Below are positions 23,870 through 35,097 of a stretch of 64,000 nucleotides of DNA, piece by piece. Under the pieces are notes generated by a model, which was given only the letters and a program-made list of their open reading frames with translations, had not been told where the DNA came from and made no database searches. Made by a program: the position numbers and the translations under genes. The first letter of the stretch is position 1. Every line of letters starts with the position of its first letter. Source of the stretch: Gyromitra esculenta (Eukaryota; Ascomycota; Pezizomycetes; Pezizales; Discinaceae). Where the stretch lies: the NCBI GenBank assembly GCA_038503075.1, contig JBCAML010000002.1, positions 558,001 to 622,000 on the forward strand. Reading direction: 5' to 3'.

Positions 23870-24002
23870 CTCGTGCTCTAGCATAAGTACCTGAAAATGC
23901 CTTTTGGTGGCAACGTTTTTTAATTCGTCCCGCAGCAGCACTTCAAAATATGGTTGGTCAAAGTCTTACCCTTGCTTTTAGGTACCTATGCTAGAGCACA
24001 AG
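23870..24002. mobile_element. 133-bp MITE (CTCGTG...GTACCT ends), TA duplication
   Basis: The left end CTCGTGCTCTAGCATAAGTA and the right end read in reverse CTTGTGCTCTAGCATAGGTA are near-identical. TA flanks lie at 23868-23869 and 24003-24004. The ends resemble those of the MITE at 35626-35752 (CTCGTGATCCAGTGTATGAA), so both are one family. Confidence 0.75.
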
Positions 24003-24004
24003 TA

Positions 24005-25301
24005 CAATGCAGTTTCACCTGGTCTAATCCCTGTGTGGATACTGAACCAGGACGATTCTGGAGCCACTCCGAACTACGAATATATGAGTACTTGGACATT
24101 TCGCCAAGTCCCAACAAAAACACATGTAATATTGTTACGTGAGATACATGTATTGCTCAGAAAACAGGGTGGGCATCTCGAAATCTACCTAGCTAATAAA
24201 TGCAAGCGTGCATATTAAACGCCGAACGCACGCCAAGCAATTGCAAATCTAGATCTACATGTACATGTATCTATCGTGATATTACATATATGTAGAGTAG
24301 AGCGGCATCCCATTATATACGGTTGGGGGGTTACCCGGAGGAAGCGAACATCACCAGTGTCGGGAGGGAGAGAGCAGGTGACCAGGAGCGGCAGCAGAAA
24401 GGGACGAAAGGGGAAGGAGGCTAGCTACAACAGCCAACAGCAGGCTGCGAGAAAGCTGCGTAGAGCAGGCAGATGTGTGACCCTCCCACTCATGACCGAT
24501 GGTCGCTGCATACTTAGCCGAGCCTGCACCCCAAGAAGCGAACGAATAGCAGAGAATCCCCCAGCTCCCTGGCCTCCCCCTTCCTCTCTTCCCGCACAGT
24601 ACATGCAGACTGAGCTGCAGTAAGGATAACTGAAGCTCACGGCACGAAGAACGCCGCCATCATTCTGTTTTCGCCGCTCAGTGAGAGAAACCCTTGGATA
24701 CTTACACATTGCAGCTGATCGTGAGGTGTATTCCTCTGCCTCATTTCCTACCACCTCTCCTGTTTCTGCTTCAGCCCAGCGTTACGCATACAGGGCCGAG
24801 CGAGAGGGAGCGAGAGGGAACGAAAGATTATCATATAAACGGCCCGAGAAAGAAACAGGGAGAGATAAAGAGAACGAGAGAGAGGAGCGATCGATCGATA
24901 GCGAGTGAGCAAGAGAGCGGGAGAGAAATAGCAACACCAGCGAACCAAGGAAAGAGCACGGCGGAACGACACGGGAAGATATACAAGACAGAGACAGAAA
25001 ATCGACAGACACTCCTCTCTTCTTCTTCTTCCCCTCCTCCCTCCCGCACCACAACCCCCCCCCCAAAACAACCCCAACCCCAACCCCAACCCCAACCCAA
25101 CCCCAACCCCGGCCCCGACCTCGACCCCGACCGACTCTCTCTTTCCTCAGCAGCACCTTTCTCCCATTCTGCTGAAAGGTCTCTGGCCAGCTATTCCCAT
25201 CCGAGAGCCTGCGCCTGCGCCTGCTCTGCATAATTCTCGGCCCTCTCACTCCCCTTGCCCGTCACTACCAGTAGACTTTTCGTACCAGCCATCATATCAT
25301 C
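24005..25301. other. Region between the divergent RPA135 and ARL8 genes
   Basis: There is no supported gene. It holds two overlapping TACATGTA palindromes near 24257-24270 and long purine-rich (about 24780-24960) and pyrimidine-rich (about 25010-25200) tracts that probably form the ARL8 promoter and 5' leader. Confidence 0.5.
25072..25110 (+). repeat. (CCCCAA)n tandem run, G-quadruplex potential on the minus strand
   Basis: Six or seven CCCCAA/CCCAA units occur in tandem, so the minus strand reads (TTGGGG)n. This lies about 190 bp upstream of the ARL8 start codon, inside a C-rich block. It resembles ciliate telomere repeats in sequence, but there is nothing telomeric around it. Confidence 0.75.
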
Positions 25302-26307
25302 ATGTCGGGTTTATTTCGCCGCTTCTATGACTGGCTTTTCAGCCTGTTTTGGTATGCATACTTCGCTTCTTCACCTCACTGTGCCTGAACCCTGTACCTC
25401 TTCCTCATCCCAAGCTATCTGTTGAGAAAGTCAACAAAATCGTAAACATAAAGCATGGCGTCATGAGGCCGAATTTGGGATATAATGCGACTGGTAGGGC
25501 TGACAAGCCACGTTTGAAACAGGGCCACCGAGATGGATATCACGATGATCGGGCTACAAAATGCAGGAAAGACATCGTTGCTGAGAGTTCTGGCTGTAAG
25601 CGTTTATCATCCCAAGTCATCTATTACACCAAGCTTTGAAGTTTGCTCTAGAAGGCCCACCACTAACCTTTAAATCTGTTGGGCAGGGAGGAGAGTTCAC
25701 AATCGAGTACGTCCACCTCACTTTTGGCAGCCTCTTGTATATGAAACCTATTATACTGACATTTCGTGATCTTCAGCTCCATTCCAACAGTTGGCTTCAA
25801 TATGAAAAGGGTACAAAAAGGCCATGTCACCCTAAAATGGTTTGTCATTCTACGCTAGCTTACCTAAACTTTGGACAAAGACTAATTGGGCCTTTGCTAC
25901 GTCAGTTGGGATCTTGGTGGTCAGCCTCGGTTTCGTGCAATGTGGGAACGCTATTGTCGGGGTGTCAACGCCATAGTGTAATTCCTCAAACATTTGATTT
26001 CATTCTCTTCACCACACTGATACCTCTGGATAGCTTCATTGTCGATTCAGCCGACACTGATTCACTCCCAATTGCTAAGGATGAACTCCACGCCCTTCTC
26101 CAGAAACCCATCCTCGATGGCATCCCTCTATTGGTTCTCGGCAACAAATCAGACCTCCCTAACAAGATTGGCGTGGACGAGTTGATCGAAGCAATGAATT
26201 TGAAAGACATCACCAACCGGGAAGTGAGCTGTTATGCTATCTCAGCTAAAGAAGAGACAAATTTGGACGCTGTTTTTCATTGGCTGATTGCTAGAGCAAA
26301 AAAATGA
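25302..26307 (+). CDS. ARL8: ARL8-type small GTPase
   Basis: This Arf-like GTPase's animal and plant relatives act on lysosome/vacuole positioning and vesicle transport. Six exons: 25302-25351, 25523-25595, 25687-25706, 25777-25839, 25906-25977 and 26034-26307, giving 183 residues. The model is fixed by the family: [18 protein letters not shown]-terminal amphipathic helix; P-loop GLQNAGKT (27-34); switch I region PTVGFNM; switch [11 protein letters not shown]; guanine-specificity NKSD; and [12 protein letters not shown] near the end. The third exon is only 20 nt. No N-terminal Gly2 myristoylation site is present, as expected for ARL8 and unlike ARF1. Confidence 0.93.
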
Positions 26308-28459
26308 GGAACTATGGACGAACCCCTCCGGAAAGGGTGGAAAATGGCAGTGCAAAGTAGGATGGAAATGTATTAGAGGGACAGAAGGGGATTGAGGCAT
26401 GATGACCTTTACGACCTTGCGCGACCTTGAGGCCTGCATACAATATCTATTAATATTTCGACTCGTCATTTCTTTCAGCCGAACTGCGACCCGAGGATGA
26501 CCATAGGAAAATGATTTACGATTTATATTATACTCCCAAGCGTATCTGGCTCTATAATCAATTTAATCCAGCTGTTCGAAGCCCTTTCGGATTTGTGCTG
26601 TCGCATTTTCTATCCTTATATTCTTTCCGGTTATTTTTTTGTTGTCTTTTAAGGGACTATCGTTATTTTGGGAATTGATTGTGGGTAGTATACAGGGATA
26701 ACTTTTTTCGCTGAGATACGTTTCGTGTCGGGGTTGTTTCTTTATTTATTTATTTTTCTTTTTTTTTTGGACCTGGGCAACTAAAAAGCGATGATTCTTT
26801 TGTTTCAATTTGTCTCTGGTAAGGAGAGAGTCTGATCTTATTTCTTTGGGTTGATGTTGTACGTTCGCTCGATAGTTCTTTGAATCTACATAGCTTCTGA
26901 AAGCTATGCTATTCTCGCTCGTTATAGAGGACGTATGGGTTTCCTTTTTTGCCACAGAATTTTTTTATTTCCCCTCTTCGTGTAGGAGTTGCCCTTGGAA
27001 TATTTTTTTATCCTTGTTTTACCACAAAACTATTTATGGGTATTCTTCTTCTCCATTAGTACTACTGGAGTATCGTATTACTTTCGCTTCCTAGCCATGG
27101 CGTCTTTCTCTCTTGCCTCCGGACCATTTCCAACACTTCAGCAGCACGTTCTCTGCTTTTCTTTCACACTAACGCCCTATTTTATCCTACTGGTCTTTCC
27201 TTTTGTATACGGGAAAAGACATCGGTACCGGACGGTTCACCTCGATCGAGTTTTATTTTTTATTTTAACTCTCACTGACATCGTAGCACCTTTCATTTGC
27301 CCTTAAGCTTACTCATCAATGCTTATTCTGTGGTCTAGAATACCATCTTTAGCTATATAAAAAGTGGGGGGGGTTAGCTAGATTTTAACTTCGGATGATG
27401 CTGAGCGGTATCAAAGATGGCATTCGATATTTAATGGATGCTAATCTAATACTTTATCATGTGAATTGTGAGGAGATCACTACTGGAAAAGTCGATTCTC
27501 CTACATGATATCTTCACAAAGCTCCCAAAGCCGTAAAGGGCCAACCAAACTATTCGAATCGCGAACAGTTACGCATACCTATTGGTAGCTAGATATCGAT
27601 TACGGTGATTAGAAATATCTTCAGAACGTCATATAAATCGTGAAGAAGATTTAGACGTCTCGGAAGCAAAGTTATCAGCTTTAATTATTTATTACAGTTA
27701 GTGTATAATTGAGCTTAAGGGTCCACATACAAGTTAGTAAACTAAACACGAGACCCTGGGCTAATCATTGAAGTGGTAGAACTCTATAAAAACCGGAAAC
27801 CCTAGATACATGTACATGTATTTACAAGTGCCTAATAGTAAAACGACAGGAAGGGTTTTCATTGCCTAATAACCGAAGGCCGATTAATTATCAATGCTGT
27901 GTACCGTCTGATCATAACCAGAAGTTTACGTTAATTTAGCTTAATTTAATCATCTATGGCTAGGGTACATGTATACCTACATGTACTTTGTTCTATGAAA
28001 TACTAAGGTATCTTAAAGCTTCGAATATGAGGCGAGCTGTCTAGGATAGAATTCTTTCATAAGACTTCAATTACATACAGGGTTAGCGTGGTCCGCTGCT
28101 ATTTGATAGAGGCTTTATGTTTTTTAACGCAAGTTGGCCATTATACGTCTATCGGTTCTGACTGTAGGCGATATACCCCCAGGCCCCATTTTTTATCACG
28201 ATTTACAATACATGTAGCTCCCCACGGTTGACGGCTAGCGTTTAGGCAACTAAGCGTTAATAGAGCATATATATGTTTGTATACTAGATTCTTTGAATGG
28301 ATTAAACTCTACTTATATCCACACCACCCATGTGTTTTGATCTAGCAATATTCTTAAGTACATGTGGTTGGGTGCCGACTAGTTTTGCATGTTGGATCCT
28401 GATGGAATTTTGGGTATCCCTACGTTTACATGCAGCTCTCAGATCATATCAGGGCAATA
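26308..28459. other. Intergenic region downstream of ARL8
   Basis: No supported gene. The first few hundred bases are T-rich and probably include the ARL8 3' untranslated region. Open frames around 26989-27306 are hydrophobic but lack motifs. Several TACATGTA palindromes occur between 27808 and 28215. Confidence 0.5.
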
Positions 28460-28716
28460 CCGTGTTTTGTGCAGTGGCGAGATTGTGCAATGACGAGAAC
28501 TAACCAAATAAAGTCTGGGAGGATGGGTGAGTGGGTGGTGGATTAGGTAAACGTCCTCAGGATCACCTTTACTTCACACTAAACATCGTTAGTGATTGGT
28601 AGCCGTGAGGCTTCTTGAGGCTTTCACTTGCTCAAACCTAGTCCATCACACCCTCCAGCCTACTTCGTGTGGTTGGTTCTCGCTATTGCATAATCTCGCC
28701 ACGGCACAAAACACGG
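28460..28716. mobile_element. 257-bp MITE with 47-bp inverted ends and TA duplication
   Basis: The left end CCGTGTTTTGTGCAGTGGCG and the right end read in reverse CCGTGTTTTGTGCCGTGGCG continue as matching repeats for about 47 bp (28460-28506 and 28670-28716). TA flanks lie at 28458-28459 and 28717-28718. The interior is non-coding. It is a non-autonomous mariner/pogo-type element. Confidence 0.85.
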
Positions 28717-31536
28717 TACAGGTATCTCTACAAGTTACATGGAATTCTACAGTGGGAGTGTTCTAGAATGTAACGTTGAGTGTCGTGGTATTAAATGTGG
28801 AGTTGAGTGAAAGATCCTAACGCAGAGGGCATGTATCCCTTTTGGCGTAGGATTATAATCTTTCTTCAAAGGTTGCCAAACGTTAAGTACATGTAGGTAA
28901 ACAGCACGTGACTACATGTAGATAGAGTACTCGCATCAAGGCCAAAGCATTAGGATGTAACAGGGCTATGCCGTACGTGCTCTACGTATATCCATGTATG
29001 TTAGTGAATAGGTGTTTAAGTACTGTTTCAATATTATAACTTTAGTGCGAGTAGTTGTAGATGGTAAATTAATGTGAAAATTAGGTTTTTTTTAATAAAC
29101 TGGTACAAGAATGTCACATGCAACCGAAGTTATAGCGTGAACAAAACCCCATGTGAAAATTAGGTTAGAACCCAGAGTATATATAGGTTGAAGGAACTAG
29201 CTGAATTCAGTAGCGCATTTTGTTTCGAGTAGGGACCTCCAGCAGATGCTCCTAGTGTCTCGAAAGGTTTGTGGATAAAATAGAACCAGTTCCACTCTAC
29301 AGCTTCTAATATATTAACATTCAATCACCCATAGACATGAATATATATCCAAGTACCTACATTAAATGAAAGAAGCTAGGTCAATATGCTCTAGATCGCG
29401 TCCCTTTGACTGGAATCAAAGCTGTCGGTGCACAAGCTCAGATACAAAACAATCCACTTGATCGAATGGTTGATATCCGATTAAGAGAAAGTATAAGCAA
29501 CGTATTCTGCGCGAAGTTTTTGGGCGAGTGGCCTATCTGCTCTATCTAGGTACATGTAGTTTGTGAATTTGCCTGCCAAGACGCGAGAAGTGTTCTCATT
29601 TGTTTGGAGGACTTGGCAAAGCGAAACAAAAGTGACCGTTTTGACAGTTGGTTGTACATCCGAATCAATGGTGCGGCAGATCTGCAGGGTTCCTGCAGCA
29701 TCGCAGCGACAGAAGTTCCAGCGACAGAGGAGCTGTGAAGATCTGTGCTTTCGTATGGTGCAGCTGTGATTCGATGATGATGGTAAGAGTACCCTAGAGC
29801 ACACACGTATTTTACTCAGAGGCTTGCGCACGGTGGCTAGGTAAGGTGGGAGAGTACATGTACCTATGTGCTGAGTGTTCTAGTGCTCTGCGGCATGTTC
29901 ATCTCCGACACGTTGTCGGGGGCGGGACATCATGGCACATGGTGGCGCGGCAGAAATTTTAGGCTAGCCATATGCAATCGTGTGAAGGAAAGGAGATGCA
30001 AAACGCAAGACTGCTAGGTTTTGCGAGCCAGTACGCATGCCTACATGCCTACGCCTATGTGTATTTGGTGCCATTTCTTTGACCGGTGGGGGATAACTAT
30101 AGCTTCTTGAAGTAACCATACTAACGGCGCAATGGTTTGGGCCAAGGATGGATGGACAGATGGATAGCAGCTGGAACTGGAGCTGGGCCAATGGCCAGAT
30201 TGGGGTTTGCTTTTTCAGGTTCCATGTGAGGGGGGAGCGCCAAGAGATCTGTAGATTCGGCTTCTGAATAAGGCAAGTTAACGAGGATTAGGGAAGCCGA
30301 TGGGGAAGGCAGCGACGCAATCGGGTTCGGCAGCCAATGGCGACTAGCCGCAACGGGCAGTATGTTGTTAGTGCCCCTGTTGAGCGCCAGTGGACAATCC
30401 GTCGTTTTGGTGGCCCAACCATGATTTGTTTGGCCACGATCCTAAACACAGGAACAGGACATCAAGCAAGAGCTGCCAGCGCACGGATACAGCGAGCCAT
30501 CACCATCATTCCCACTCTCTATCTCCCCCTCGATATATTTTTATGTGGTGAACTGTTGTGTTTTTGCCAGTTTTCTCTCTCCTGCTATTGATCCGGTTTG
30601 GCATACCAAACCTTAACTAACGTAGCCCTCTGGACGCCCCCCCTTCAGTCCATCGCTTCGGATCCACTTGTTTCTCCCAACTGTCCGCATCCAAATTTTT
30701 GTATAGTTAACCTGAAGGTTTATTATAGCACTACCCTAGGTGCAATCGCGCCTGACCTTCCTTGACCCGAGAGCATCAGCGCAATCACTTGTCGTCTACC
30801 ACTCTCGGAAAGTGAAGAAAGCGGGTGTAAGTACCGCGCCCAGCATCGCCCCCCGGTTTCTTGAGTTTCGAGTTTCGAGTGTCTGACTGTGGCTACAATT
30901 ACAATCGAAAAAAAAAATACAGATTATCAAAGTCACTGAAACAGGCAAGTAAATTTTTGTGTTGCTTAAGAATTCCCTGCAGGTGAGTGAGCGAGCGAGC
31001 GCTGTGGGATATAAGACGACAGTAGTCACAAGCAGGTAAACGTTACCTGTGAATTTTTATTCTGCAAATCTGGACGGAAACCGGGGGGTTACGTTTGGAC
31101 ATCTCGCCGAAGCTATAAGTAGCTACCTACCACTCATCCATCCCTTGTCCCCCTCCTCGTATTTCGGTCTCTTTCTACAACAACAACAACGCTCGCCGTC
31201 TTCGTACCTCCCTCTTAACAGAAATAGCCCCACAGGCTTTGTCACACTCCTTTTTGATTCATTAATATTATTTATTCGTCGTTTAACTGCAGGCTGGATT
31301 CTGCCTCCGGTCAAGGCAACCTTTGATATCTGCTCTCAGTCAACCGTTTGCCTTCACCACCTCCTACATAAAGCTATCACCCCACCTGCTATCCGCATCT
31401 ATCACTTGTTCAATTACTACTATCATCGCCACCACATTCCTTAAAGTCATCCTACCACACCTGCCTGACATCAAGTCCTAGGGATTAATACCATTTACAT
31501 CTTCAGTTTCGATTATTTCAGCTGTCTCCCGGAATC
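28717..31536. other. Intergenic region upstream of the CRH gene
   Basis: No supported gene. It includes the dispersed repeat copy at 29101-29150 (the pair of 14656-14705). The last 500 bp are likely promoter and leader of the CRH gene: a TATAAGT lies near 31114, and the stretch from about 31130 to 31536 is pyrimidine-rich. Confidence 0.5.
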
Positions 31537-32936
31537 ATGCATCTTTCGATTATTTCCCTCCTAGCCGTCTCTTCGGCTTTTTTCCCAACCCCAGGATCTG
31601 CTCAAACATACACCGACTGTAACCCTATGCTCAAGAGTAAGTAAACTTCCCTGCTTCAGCTGCCTTACTTGGAAAACTAATCATTTCATTCTCTTACAGC
31701 CTGCCCCGTAAACCCTGCTGTTGCTGGTACATACAACTATACCTTTGATTCCTCGGCCGTCCCTTCCTTCGGATCTTACCCTGCCCCCTTCAAGTACCTC
31801 TCTGGACAGAACGTAATCAATTATAGCCCCAACGGTGCAACATTTAGTGTAACTAAAAGCAAAGATTCGCCAACAATTGTGTGTAATTACTACATCATGT
31901 GGGGGAAATTTGAGGTTACCATGAAGGCAGCCCCGGGCGCCGGAATCGTGTCCTCTCTTGTTTTGCAGTCAGAGGATTTGGATGAAATTGATTGGGTACG
32001 TTTAAATACCAGATGGAGAAATGCATATAAATTGGGAGTGGCTGTTAATGAAGAGTTTCTTTAGGAGTGGCTTGGGGGACATCCCGACGAGGCTCAATCC
32101 AATTACTTTGGGAAGGGCAACACCGACTCCTATGATCGTGGCGCTGTCCATCCGGTTTCTAGTCAGGCCGAATTTCACACCTATGGTATGGATTGGACCG
32201 CGGAAAAACTTGATTGGACAATTGATGGAGTTGTCGTCCGTACTTTGAAGCCTTCAATGGTGAAAGGTGATTTTTACCCTCAGACTCCTATGGCCGCCAG
32301 GCTTGGAATTTGGGCGGGAGGCGATCCGGGCAATGATCAAGGTGTTATCCGTAAGTTGCTCCTTGCGCGGGCTTTTAAATTTCTGAATATCTCTAACAAT
32401 CAGCAGAATGGTCTGGAGGACCTACGAATTACAAACTAGGGCCCTTTAATATGATTGTTAGGAATATATTTATTCAGGATTACTCTTCTGGAACTAGTTA
32501 TACCTATAGCGACAAGTCTGGATCTGCCTCATCTATTAAATCTAACGGTGGACAAATCGGTATAGGTCCTCAATTGGGGCCTGGTAATATACCTGGTAAC
32601 ACGGGCGGGAATTCTAGCCCTGCCGCAGCACAACCAACATCCGGAACTTCATATAACGCCCCTTCCAATACTGGCCGCCAAGTTTCTTCTACAACTAAAA
32701 GTGAGCCGACCCCAGCCGGCGGATCGGGATCAAACGCTGACTCCTCGGAGTCCACCCACAATCCGGCCTCGCAATCGTCATCATCGTCTTCGCCTGGTGG
32801 TGCTAATTATCTTGCTACTGGTGGAAGTACCGGAACAACCCAGACCTTTACTGGTGCTGCTGCTTCAATAATGGCTGTTACAACGACCGGGATGGTTGTT
32901 ACCGCAGTGGGGCTGATTGCTGGGTGGATACTCTAA
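31537..32936 (+). CDS. CRH1: CRH-type GH16 cell-wall transglycosylase, GPI-anchored
   Basis: CRH enzymes cross-link chitin to beta-glucan in the fungal cell wall. Four exons: 31537-31636, 31700-31995, 32065-32350 and 32404 (or 32407)-32936, giving 404 (or 403) residues. A signal peptide (about 1-22, ending SAQT) is followed by Cys-containing TDCNPMLKTCPVNPA and the GH16 domain. The catalytic motif DEIDWEWLG is assembled across the second intron, with glutamates at about 129 and 133. Further family marks are FHTYGMDWT and WAGGDPGN. The C-terminal third is Ser/Gly/Thr-rich and ends in a hydrophobic tail (MVVTAVGLIAGWIL), as expected for GPI attachment. No chitin-binding module is seen. The last intron ends in a tandem CAGCAG acceptor. 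Confidence 0.92.
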
Positions 32937-34288
32937 ATTTTAGGGTTCTTTCTTTCTTTAACGATCTAGATTAGATAAAGGTAAAACGGGGGTGGGGGTT
33001 TCTTTTCCTTTCAGGGGTTCAGGGCTTTTTTCTTTTTGATTTTCGATTTGCATTGGCATAGCGTTCGGTTTTTTTGTACTAAATTTCCCACATAGGGCTG
33101 TGGGCTTACCAAGTTTCTTAGGAACCAGAACATATGATGTTATTTCTATCTTGTCGTCCGATTTTTTTCCTGTAGGATTCGTATGGTAAGGTATATATAT
33201 GTGGAATTTTGTAAAGAGTAGTATAGAATGATGTTTGTTACTACTTAAGTTTATATATATATCTCGAGGTGCTTGGTTGGAACTCTTGAAGGATGTAATT
33301 TATTTCTCATTGGACTAAGATTCCCCCCGAACTGTTACTCGATGCTCAGAGATGTTGTTTGGCTTAGTATTAGTGATCTGAATCTACGATGATAAAAATA
33401 TTTGATAAAATTGGCCTTCCTTAAAAAGTGAGGATAGCGATTTGGGGTTTTTTTGACATGTGCACGTGAGTGAAGGTTGTTGGTTCGATGTTATTTATTT
33501 ATAGTGGAAGAACCGAACGGGCTATACTTGAGATAAATTCAAGCATCCGGATGCCAAGAATATTTAGGCTGAAATTCTTGGCTTCTTGGCTTCTATTTCC
33601 CAGTATATAAAATGTGAGACCCACATCTAACGCAACCGCATCTTGCGCCATTCCAGAATCCTGTTAGATACCCTCTTAATGACTTCCCTTTTAACGATAG
33701 GGTCCCAATACTTTGGTGGGTAATCGATATGCTTTAATTTTGCAGCTTCGATTCGTATCTAACGAATTTCTTGATGTAGGTTGGTACAGCTTATATTATA
33801 GGTAGGGTGTTAAGAAAAGACAGCCGCATTTCCATTCTACGAGGCAGCAATATAAATAGTATGAGACCTGTACTATCCCCATGCCCCTAGTTCTCTAGCC
33901 TCCCAGCCACCAGATCACCACCTGGCCAGGTAAATCCAACAACCTGAATCATGAAAACTTGCCTAGCTACATATAGCGATTACTCTCTCGCAAGATTTAT
34001 TAGGAGCGAAACCCAATAAACCCTTGAGGGATGGGATATGATTTCGTTTACCTCTTCCACAATTCTACATCATGCACCATGTAGTCTTTACAGTATTTAG
34101 CCTTCCATCTAAGCCATTTGCTTTTAGCCTTGGCTGCAATTTATTGTGCCCCCCTAGGGAAGTTCAAGAGGCTGAGTGATGTCCTGTAATTTTCCCCCTC
34201 AGCGAAAAGGCTAGCGTTAGAATTCGTGCCAATTAGCCCTGGTCATCCTAAAACCTACATCAAGATTAAGGAAAGTCAGATGTTGATA
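32937..34288. other. Intergenic region downstream of CRH
   Basis: I see no gene. The first 300 bp are T-rich and likely contain the CRH 3' end. Confidence 0.5.
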
Positions 34289-35097
34289 CAGTCGCAACTC
34301 GATATGCCGGATGCCAAGTATCGGGTGGATTCCATACGTGATAGCAAATTATCCGCAACAGCTAGTAATTCCTAAGCTTATGGCACCATAAAATCTTAGG
34401 GTTAGGGGGGTTTGGATCTGTGAAAGATACTAGTTCCCCCTCAATAGGTACAGTGCTTCCCTACCTACCGGCGCTCCCGCGTGGCGCTTGGGTCACTAGA
34501 TTTTAGAAGCACAAAAAACAATTCGAAAAATTCGAAAAAAATGCAAGTTGAGGAATAATATCAGTAAAGTAATATAGGAGAAGGTCTAATGTGTGCAATT
34601 GTTCTTGGTTGCAGTAGCCCAGCTCTGGAATTGTGGTTTTGTGCTGGTTTAATTTGTGCAAAGAGCCATGACCACAATACTTGGCTGCAAGAACAGGGAC
34701 AGCACCAAGCTCAACAAGTTTGTATAAATTAAACTTGGTAGACTATACACTAGATATCATTCTATCATACTGTAAATTTTTAGCACATCCTACCAATGCT
34801 TGTTGGGAAACTTCGGGCGTTGCAATCTGGTCAAAATGCCGTGACGTTACTAAGGGAGCGCTGGTAGGTAGGGAAACACTCTATAGACATCGGGTGCCAA
34901 GCTAAGAAAATCCATGACAGCAAATATTATTTATGTAGTAGTAGGGGTCTAATATCTTCTACCTACCATACAGCACGGGGTAGCAAAAAATCCGAGATAG
35001 CAAATTAATTTTGGTGGTGGAAATCCATAACAGCAAAACTTGTACGTGACCGCAAGAGATCCGGGGCAGCGAGATCCGGCATATCGAGTTGTGACTA
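34289..35097. mobile_element. Degenerate pogo/mariner-type element carrying a nested MITE
   Basis: The left end CAGTCGCAACTCGATATGCC and the right end in reverse TAGTCACAACTCGATATGCC are typical pogo/Fot-like termini. TA flanks lie at 34287-34288 and 35098-35099. No transposase frame remains. About half its length is a second element (34451-34881). Confidence 0.75.
34451..34881. mobile_element. 431-bp MITE nested in the pogo-like element
   Basis: The left end CAGTGCTTCCCTACCTACCG matches the reversed right end GAGTGTTTCCCTACCTACCA and continues as GCGCTCCC. TA lies at 34449-34450 and 34882-34883. It lies wholly inside 34289-35097, so it inserted later. Confidence 0.75.

Noticed and set aside
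25072..25110. Telomeric repeat
   Set aside because: CCCCAA units resemble ciliate telomeres, but the tract is short, internal and flanked by a normal gene promoter; fungal telomeres are usually TTAGGG.
24694..25249. Long overlapping open frames on both strands upstream of ARL8
   Set aside because: They arise from low-complexity purine/pyrimidine tracts and have no motif or family resemblance.
26989..27306. Hydrophobic 105-codon frame downstream of ARL8
   Set aside because: It is T-rich sequence that naturally gives Phe/Leu-rich frames; there is no good start context or family signature.
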